Shown here one piece after another: positions 15,298-20,158 of a DNA stretch of 20,158 nucleotides. Position 1 is the stretch's first letter. Each line of letters begins with the position of its first letter. This stretch comes from CAZGCA01 sp964524145. Its GTDB lineage: Bacteria; Hydrogenedentota; CAZGCA01. The DNA is taken from assembly GCA_964524145.1 (NCBI GenBank), contig CAZGCA010000100.1, forward strand, positions 1-20,158, written 5' to 3'. A model generated the notes under the pieces. It had not been told where the DNA came from, made no database searches, and saw only the letters and a list, made by a program, of their open reading frames with translations. Position numbers and translations under genes: made by a program.

Positions 15298-15849
15298 ATG
15301 AACCTCGCACGTTCTCGATTTGTCCGCTGCTGTCTCATGGCGGCGATTCCCGTGTGTCTTGCGTTCGGCTGCAGGGGTGTCGTTGACAATGTGCTGACGG
15401 ATTTCGGTCTGCGGGAGGCGCCGGAACCCGAGGTGGACGTCGAAGAGGTTGTACCCACGCGCGCGGAGGAAGCCGGTCGCGCCGAGCTGGACAGGCTCAA
15501 CGCCGATCCCGCCAACGTGGAGGTCAAGTTCGAGAAGTATCCGGACGATCCCATAGGCGCGGGGGAATACCACAAGGAGAAGAAAGTCTACGAACGGTTC
15601 TACGTGTCGAACGTCGACAAGAAACGCAGGCGCGAACAAAGCCCGACGGCGGGCGTTACAAGGACACGTTACGAGGCGGTCATCGAGTACCGGTATGCGG
15701 TGTTCGAAGGACCGCGCTATCCAAACCACAACGATGCGTTAGCCAGCAAGGCTTCCACCCGCACGGAGCGTGGCGGCATCGAGAAGCGTGAGTATCGATT
15801 TGACCAGAACGGGCAATGGGATGGAAAGAAGGGCGCACTGGTTCGCTGA
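15298..15849 (+). CDS. Putative lipoprotein of unknown function
   Basis: I do not recognise a family. The 183-aa protein starts at ATG 15298, chosen because it gives a short basic N-terminus, a hydrophobic stretch and a Cys at residue 25 (CLAFGC), a plausible though imperfect lipobox. The longer frame from 15214 adds 28 residues without signal character. Its Shine-Dalgarno is weak (AAGAGAG just upstream). The mature part is acidic and Pro/Glu-rich (~34-60), then charged, with Tyr-rich segments (YERFYVSN; YEAVIEYRYAVF) suggesting beta structure near the C-terminus. The stop is followed at once by the ribosome-binding site of the ferredoxin gene, so the two are probably cotranscribed. That link could be functional or accidental. 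Confidence 0.7.
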   Translation: MNLARSRFVRCCLMAAIPVCLAFGCRGVVDNVLTDFGLREAPEPEVDVEEVVPTRAEEAGRAELDRLNADPANVEVKFEKYPDDPIGAGEYHKEKKVYERFYVSNVDKKRRREQSPTAGVTRTRYEAVIEYRYAVFEGPRYPNHNDALASKASTRTERGGIEKREYRFDQNGQWDGKKGALVR

Positions 15850-15864
15850 AAGGAGGGGCACACG

Positions 15865-16341
15865 TTGGCCAAGATGCTCGTAGTGGATTCGGACAAGTGT
15901 ACGGGGTGCAGAAGCTGCGAGGTGGCATGTTCGATGCGCGCGGTCGGTGCGTTCCAGCCGTCCGAGTCGCGCATACACGCTGTCGCGCTCAGGGATGGCG
16001 AGTATTTCACTGCCGTCACATGCCTGCAATGCGGCGACCCCGCCTGCATGAGAGCGTGTCCCGAGAACGCTATCATCAAGACCGACGCGGGCGTCGTGCT
16101 GGTTGTCTCGGACAGGTGTACAGGCTGCAAGGCGTGCGTCCAGGCATGCCCGTTCGGCGCAATAAGCTATTCGGAGATACTGCAGGACGCGTCGAAATGC
16201 GACCTGTGCGGCGGCGATCCGGAATGCGCGACATCGTGTTTCGCCGGCGCGATAGAGCTGCTCGAGGATATCGACGCCGCGTTGCGCAAGAAGAAGGCGT
16301 ATGCAGCGTCGCTTATCGAGGACGAGAAGGAGGTGGACTGA
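15865..16341 (+). CDS. Four-cluster [4Fe-4S] ferredoxin subunit associated with aldehyde oxidoreductase
   Basis: This 158-aa protein carries 16 Cys in four ferredoxin-type groups: C12-x2-C15-x2-C18-x3-C22, C53-x2-C56-x4-C61-x3-C65-P, C85-x2-C88-x2-C91-x3-C95-P and C112-x2-C115-x5-C121-x3-C125. This is the HycB/DmsB-like layout, holding four [4Fe-4S] clusters. TTG 15865 is the likely start, because AGGAGG (15851-15856) is eight bases upstream; the next ATG (15874) would be 17 bases away. It should pass electrons to or from the aldehyde oxidoreductase encoded one base downstream, like the small AorA subunit of the Aromatoleum enzyme. No FAD subunit (AorC-like) is in this window. There is no signal peptide, so it is cytoplasmic. 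Confidence 0.92.
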   Translation: MAKMLVVDSDKCTGCRSCEVACSMRAVGAFQPSESRIHAVALRDGEYFTAVTCLQCGDPACMRACPENAIIKTDAGVVLVVSDRCTGCKACVQACPFGAISYSEILQDASKCDLCGGDPECATSCFAGAIELLEDIDAALRKKKAYAASLIEDEKEVD

Positions 16342-16342
16342 A

Positions 16343-18148
16343 ATGGCTCAATGCGGAGAGTGCAGGCTGCTCAGGGTCGACCTGTCGACGGGCAAGACGT
16401 CCACCGAGCAGGTCGCGCCACAGGTGTTGAAGGAGTTCGTCGGCGGTCGCGGTGTCGGGTCGAAGATGCTTTACGACGAGATCGATCCCACGATAGACGC
16501 GCTTGCGCCGGAGAACAAGCTCATCTTCATGACCGGACCGCTCACAGGGACGGCCGCTTCCTGCGGCGCCCGGTACATGGTTATCACCAAGTCGCCGTTG
16601 ACCGGCGGCATAGCGTGCTCGAACTCGGGCGGGTTCTTCGGTCCGGAACTGCGGTTCGCGGGATTTGACGGGATAGTCTTCGAAGGCAAGTCCAAGGAGC
16701 CCGTCTACCTTCTGATCGAGGACGGGACCGTCGAGTTGCGGTCCGCGTCGGGGTTGTGGGGTATGACGACGCACGAGACCACCGACGCGTTGAAGAAAGA
16801 ATGCGGCGAGAACGTTCGTGTCGCGTGTATAGGGCCTGCGGGCGAGAAGCTGTCGCGTATGGCTGCCATCCTCAACGACAAGAACCGCGCGGCGGGCCGG
16901 TCGGGCGTTGGCGCGGTGATGGGGTCGAAAAACCTCAAAGCGGTTGTCGTACGCGGTACCGGCGGGCTCGAGGTTGCCGACCGCGAAGCGTTTCGCGATG
17001 CGTGCACCGACGTGAGAGGAAAGCTGCGCGAGTCGGAGGTGACGTCGTCCGGGCTGCCCACGTTCGGCACGCTCGTGCTGGTGAACGTGATCAACGCGCA
17101 CGGGTTCTTCCCGACGCGCAACTTCCGCGAGTCGCAGTTCGCGACGGCCGACAAGATCAGCGGCGAGGCCGTCCGCGAGAAGGTGCTTGTGAGAAACAGC
17201 GCGTGTTTCGCGTGCTCTATCGGGTGCGGCAGGGTGACGAGGGTCGAGAACCCGAAGTACAAGAGCCACGGCGAGGGACCGGAGTTCGAGACAAGCTGGT
17301 CGCTCGGCGCGATGTGCGGGATTGACGATCTCGACGCGGTCACCAAAGCCAACTACCTCTGCAACGAGCTTGGCTTGGATACTATCGAGATGGGCGCCGC
17401 GATAGCCTGCGCGATGGAACTCGCCGAGGAAGGTGTGGTCAGCGCCAAGCAGATAGGTCGCAAGCTCGGGTTCGGCGACGCCGACGCCCTCGTCGAGCTA
17501 ACCCGCCAGACGGGATACCGCGAAGGGTTCGGAGACGACCTTGCCGAAGGCGGCGCCCGGCTCGCGGAGAAGTACGGCAGACCGGAACTGTTCATGGGCG
17601 TGAAGAAACAGGCGTTTCCTGCCTACGACGGGCGTGGCAGCCAGGGTATGGGTCTCAACTACGCCACGTCGAACCGGGGCGCGTGCCACGTGCGCGGCTA
17701 TATGATTTCGCCCGAGGTGTTCGGCATACCCGAGAAGCTCGAGCCGGGCGAGACAGAGCGGAAAGCCCAGTTCGACATGCTGTTCCAGAACACGACCGCG
17801 GTCGTAGATTCTGCTGGCATTTGCCTGTTCACGACGTTCGCTATCGGCGCGGAGGAGGTGCTCGCGCTTCTGAACGCGGCAACGGGACGGGACTACACCC
17901 TCGATACCTTGATGCAGGCAGGCGACCGGGTGTGGAACCTCGAACGGCTGTTCAACCTTGCGGCCGGGCTCTCGCATGAGGACGATACGTTGCCGAAACG
18001 GATCCTTGAAGAACCCATTCCCGAGGGACCGATGGCAGGCAGCGTGTGCCGTCTCGGCGAGATGCTGCCCGAGTATTACGAGTTGCGCGGCTGGGATGCC
18101 GAGGGCCGCCCGACATCGGCGAAGCTGGAAGAGCTCGCTCTCAGTTGA
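16343..18148 (+). CDS. aor: Tungsten-type aldehyde ferredoxin oxidoreductase
   Basis: This 601-aa protein is the usual length for the family. ATG 16343 is nine bases after AAGGAGG (16327-16333) and one base after the ferredoxin stop. It oxidises aldehydes to carboxylic acids (or reduces acids) using a tungsten or molybdenum bis-pyranopterin and one [4Fe-4S] cluster. Seen: N-terminal domain motifs (GGRGVGSKML; CGARYMVITKSPLTGG; NSGGFFGPELRFAGFDG), the pterin-binding GRSGVGAVMGSKNLKA segment, cluster ligands Cys288, Cys291, Cys295 (CFACSIGC) and Cys494 (DSAGICLF), and His449 near the metal site. As I recall, the Pyrococcus furiosus enzyme uses Cys at the same numbers. Substrate cannot be read from sequence. 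The ferredoxin and MoaD-like genes beside it support a cytoplasmic redox complex with dedicated cofactor supply. Confidence 0.96.
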   Translation: MAQCGECRLLRVDLSTGKTSTEQVAPQVLKEFVGGRGVGSKMLYDEIDPTIDALAPENKLIFMTGPLTGTAASCGARYMVITKSPLTGGIACSNSGGFFGPELRFAGFDGIVFEGKSKEPVYLLIEDGTVELRSASGLWGMTTHETTDALKKECGENVRVACIGPAGEKLSRMAAILNDKNRAAGRSGVGAVMGSKNLKAVVVRGTGGLEVADREAFRDACTDVRGKLRESEVTSSGLPTFGTLVLVNVINAHGFFPTRNFRESQFATADKISGEAVREKVLVRNSACFACSIGCGRVTRVENPKYKSHGEGPEFETSWSLGAMCGIDDLDAVTKANYLCNELGLDTIEMGAAIACAMELAEEGVVSAKQIGRKLGFGDADALVELTRQTGYREGFGDDLAEGGARLAEKYGRPELFMGVKKQAFPAYDGRGSQGMGLNYATSNRGACHVRGYMISPEVFGIPEKLEPGETERKAQFDMLFQNTTAVVDSAGICLFTTFAIGAEEVLALLNAATGRDYTLDTLMQAGDRVWNLERLFNLAAGLSHEDDTLPKRILEEPIPEGPMAGSVCRLGEMLPEYYELRGWDAEGRPTSAKLEELALS

Positions 18149-18150
18149 AC

Positions 18151-18169
18151 CACGGGCGGGACGCCCGTG
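18151..18169. repeat. REP-like hairpin (CACGGGCG-GGA-CGCCCGTG)
   Basis: This perfect 8-bp stem with a 3-base loop begins two bases after the oxidoreductase stop and is followed by CCACG. Hairpins of this sequence are dispersed extragenic repeats in several environmental phyla. Lying between two genes of an apparent operon, it could be an RNA-processing or attenuation point. Confidence 0.7.
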
Positions 18170-18188
18170 CCACGCTTAGGCGAATTGT

Positions 18189-18428
18189 ATGAAGATTGAG
18201 GTCGGTCTGTACGCGACGTTGCAGAAGTATATGCCGCCGGGCGCTGAGGGCCGGGTCTGTACGCTCGACGTCCGGGACGGGATCACCGTGCAGGAGATCA
18301 TCGACATGCTGGGCGTACCGGCCGCGATCACCAGGCTGACGCTTCTCAACGGGCACCAGGCGCCCCCAGTAGCTACTCTCATGGAGGGCGACAAGCTCAG
18401 TCTCTTTCCGCCGATAGGAGGCGGCTGA
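18189..18428 (+). CDS. MoaD/ThiS-family sulfur-carrier protein
   Basis: This 79-aa beta-grasp protein starts MKIEVGLYATLQKYMPPG and ends FPPIGGG, the C-terminal Gly-Gly that is adenylated and thiocarboxylated in MoaD and ThiS. The segment GDKLSLFPPIGGG is diagnostic. In molybdopterin biosynthesis MoaD gives sulfur to the dithiolene of the pterin, which the tungsten oxidoreductase encoded upstream needs. Small MoaD-like genes often accompany aldehyde oxidoreductase genes. No MoaE or MoeB partner is in this window, so they must be encoded elsewhere. ThiS is the alternative, but the neighbourhood favours MoaD. No strong Shine-Dalgarno precedes it; the REP-like hairpin lies 19 bases upstream. Confidence 0.88.
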   Translation: MKIEVGLYATLQKYMPPGAEGRVCTLDVRDGITVQEIIDMLGVPAAITRLTLLNGHQAPPVATLMEGDKLSLFPPIGGG

Positions 18429-18430
18429 TC

Positions 18431-19357
18431 GTGGCCGCCCCCAGGCTGCTCGTCGTCGGCAGCGCGAACATGGACCTCGTCGTGCGTGCGCCGCACATTC
18501 CGCGTCCGGGTGAAACACTCTCCGGTTCCGACTTTGTGACCGTACCCGGCGGGAAAGGGTCGAACCAGGCGGTAGCTGCAGCGCGGCTCGGTGCGGAAGT
18601 GTGTTTCGCAGGCCGGGTCGGGAACGATCCGTTCGGGAAACATCTTGCACGCGGTCTCGCGGAGAACGGTGTCAACACCGATCATCTCGGGTCCGACGAG
18701 ACTGCCCCGACAGGCATCGCGATGATCATCGTCGACGAGGCGGGCGAGAACAGTATCGTGGTCGCGCCCGGCGCAAATCATTGTATCAGGCCTGACGCTA
18801 TCGACACACTCAAACCGCTCGTCGAGACAGTCGACTTTCTCGTTCTTCAGCTCGAGATACCCGTCGAGACGGTCGACCGCGCGCTCGAAACAGCGCGCGC
18901 GTGCGGCGTCCCGTCGCTGCTCGACGCCGGGCCGGCAAAAGCGCTCCCGCCGGACGTCCTGCGCAAGGCCGATATCGTCTCGCCCAACGAGTCCGAGACG
19001 GAAGCCCTGACGGGGTGCGCAGTCACGGACCTCGAGTCGGCGCGCCGAGCGGCCGATTCGCTGCTCGGCATGGGCGTGGCAACCGTTGTGCTCAAGCTTG
19101 GCGCAAACGGCGCGTTCATCGCTTCGGATACGGTAACCGCGCACGTTCCGGCGTTCGAGATACAGCCTGTGGACACGACCGCAGCCGGCGACGGGTTTAC
19201 CGCCGCGCTGGCTGTCGCGCTGGCCGAGGGGAGGGACATCGAGCCTGCGGTCAGGTTTGCCAACGCAGCCGGCGCGCTGGCAGCGCTCGAGTATGGTGCG
19301 CAACCGTCGATGCCGACGCGTTCGGCTGTCGAGTCGTTCCTCGAGGAGCGGTCGTGA
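18431..19357 (+). CDS. rbsK: PfkB-family carbohydrate kinase, ribokinase-like
   Basis: This 308-aa protein has a GTG start two bases after the MoaD stop, with AGGAGG (18416-18421) nine bases upstream. It shows both PfkB signatures: the sugar-binding GGKGSNQA (residues 40-47) and the ATP/catalytic DTTAAGDGFTAAL with presumed base Asp254. SANMDLVVRAP near the N-terminus and the NESE motif (residues 186-189) are also typical of ribokinase. It transfers phosphate from ATP to a sugar, by family precedent D-ribose to ribose-5-phosphate. Because the next gene, overlapping by two bases, is an epimerase with AlsE-like motifs, a ketose or rare-sugar substrate is possible. Cytoplasmic; translationally coupled on both sides. 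Confidence 0.92.
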   Translation: MAAPRLLVVGSANMDLVVRAPHIPRPGETLSGSDFVTVPGGKGSNQAVAAARLGAEVCFAGRVGNDPFGKHLARGLAENGVNTDHLGSDETAPTGIAMIIVDEAGENSIVVAPGANHCIRPDAIDTLKPLVETVDFLVLQLEIPVETVDRALETARACGVPSLLDAGPAKALPPDVLRKADIVSPNESETEALTGCAVTDLESARRAADSLLGMGVATVVLKLGANGAFIASDTVTAHVPAFEIQPVDTTAAGDGFTAALAVALAEGRDIEPAVRFANAAGALAALEYGAQPSMPTRSAVESFLEERS

Positions 19358-20028
19358 AACGGCACGCGATCCTTTCCGCGTCGGTGATGTGCGTCGACCT
19401 CGCGCGGCTCGGCGACGAAGTGCGCAAACTCGAAGATGCCGGCGTCGACGAACTCCATTTCGATATTATGGACGGTCGGTTCGTACCCAACATCACGCTT
19501 GGATTCCCCATAATCAAAGCGTGCCGACCGATGACGAGTCTGCCGTTGGACGTTCATCTCATGGTGACCGACCCGACATGGCAAATTCCTATCCTGGCGG
19601 AGCTGGGCGTCAACTCGGTCTCGTTTCACGTCGAGCTGCCGATAGATGCGGAGCCGCTGCTCAACGAGATCAGGGAGGCCGGTATGGAACCGGGGTTGTC
19701 GTTGAACCCTGCGACGGACGTCGAAACGCTCCGGGACCTGCTTCCTCTCGTCGATCATATCCTGTTGATGACAGTCAACCCGGGGTTCGCGGGCCAGAAG
19801 ATAGTACCGGACTCGTTCAGGAAGGCCGGGGATCTCTTGCGACTTGTTGGAAGCTCCGGCCGCGAGATCGTCGTGGGAGCGGACGGCAACATCAGCCTGG
19901 AAAACGGCGCTCGCCTGGCGGAGGCCGGAGTAAGAAGGTTTGTGCTTGGCACGTCCGCGCTCTTTGTCGAGGACGGCGAGTACAGACGCTCCATCGAGCA
20001 GTTCCGGGCAGCCATCGGCTCCGAGTGA
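19354..20028 (+). CDS. rpe: Ribulose-phosphate 3-epimerase family protein, AlsE-like motifs
   Basis: This 224-aa TIM-barrel protein starts at GTG 19354 and overlaps the kinase stop by two bases, so it is translationally coupled. Metal and catalytic residues of the family are present: HFDIMDGRFVPN (His35, Asp37), DVHLMV (His68) and ADGN (Asp177). It interconverts epimers of a ketose phosphate at carbon 3, classically D-ribulose-5-phosphate and D-xylulose-5-phosphate. Several motifs depart from the standard Rpe form: SVMCVDL, MTVNPGFAGQ and GTSALF resemble, from memory, E. coli AlsE (D-allulose-6-phosphate 3-epimerase), and ADGNI replaces the usual DGG phosphate-binding motif. The kinase next door could supply its substrate. 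The family is certain; the exact substrate is not. Confidence 0.9.
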   Translation: MKRHAILSASVMCVDLARLGDEVRKLEDAGVDELHFDIMDGRFVPNITLGFPIIKACRPMTSLPLDVHLMVTDPTWQIPILAELGVNSVSFHVELPIDAEPLLNEIREAGMEPGLSLNPATDVETLRDLLPLVDHILLMTVNPGFAGQKIVPDSFRKAGDLLRLVGSSGREIVVGADGNISLENGARLAEAGVRRFVLGTSALFVEDGEYRRSIEQFRAAIGSE

Positions 20029-20158
20029 CGACGCGTCCAGCCATTAACCCCGAAGACCCTTCATTCGACAATTGACGGCACTAACTGGGAGGCGAGACCT
20101 TACCGTAACCCTTCAGTGACGGGGGGAATCTCGTGAGAAGAGGAGAGGAAAGGGGTTC
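20029..20158. other. Right-hand flank, no gene assigned
   Basis: These 130 bases follow the epimerase stop. A GTG at 20133 could begin a frame running off the edge (MRRGEERG), but too little is visible to call a gene. I see no terminator or RNA gene. Confidence 0.4.

Noticed and set aside
16301..16342. Earlier in-frame start for the oxidoreductase at 16301
   Set aside because: It overlaps the ferredoxin gene and adds an Arg-rich tail; ATG 16343 has a good Shine-Dalgarno and matches the family's N-terminus.
20133..20158. Start of another gene at GTG 20133
   Set aside because: Only eight codons are visible and the purine-rich sequence could equally be a ribosome-binding region; not enough to call.

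Overview
The window is a GC-rich bacterial segment in which every recognised gene lies on the + strand. I cannot name the species. Three things point to a large-genome, environmental, Gram-negative-type lineage of the Planctomycetes/Verrucomicrobia/Hydrogenedentota kind: giant secreted proteins with FG-GAP/VCBS, delta-60, thrombospondin-3, cohesin and dockerin modules; a tungsten-type aldehyde ferredoxin oxidoreductase operon; and two families of short dispersed hairpin repeats. This placement is an inference.

Region 1 (1-12462) holds two tandem paralogous giant secreted-protein genes. The first is cut by the window edge, and its visible part starts just before the catalytic Cys of a clan CD (C13/legumain-like) peptidase domain. 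The second is complete (3487-12462, 2991 aa). It has a signal peptide, 21 FG-GAP/VCBS repeats interrupted by a six/seven-blade delta-60 (DUF5122) propeller, several Ig-like domains, the C13-like peptidase domain (His2154/Cys2205), Fn3 and carboxypeptidase-regulatory-like domains, a dockerin-like pair, a cohesin-like domain, thrombospondin-3 calcium repeats and a C-terminal dockerin. The two genes share a 368-bp stretch that is identical at every base (627-994 = 10714-11081) inside otherwise diverged sequence, which suggests recent gene conversion.

Region 2 (12463-14343) is a 379-bp stretch with no gene followed by a complete insertion sequence (12842-14343, 28-bp imperfect terminal inverted repeats). 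Its DDE transposase is of the ISNCY/IS1202-like type, and a striking 50-bp hairpin made of DnaA-box-like 9-mers follows the transposase stop.

Region 3 (14344-20158) is metabolic. It starts with a membrane-anchored cyclophilin with its own promoter and leader, then a REP-like hairpin. A tight cluster follows: a putative lipoprotein, a four-cluster ferredoxin subunit, aldehyde ferredoxin oxidoreductase (cofactor and cluster residues intact), a MoaD/ThiS-like sulfur carrier ending in Gly-Gly, a ribokinase-family PfkB kinase and a ribulose-phosphate 3-epimerase-family protein with AlsE-like motifs. The ferredoxin, oxidoreductase and MoaD genes fit together as an electron-transfer enzyme plus a supplier for its pterin cofactor. 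The kinase and epimerase probably phosphorylate and epimerise a sugar.
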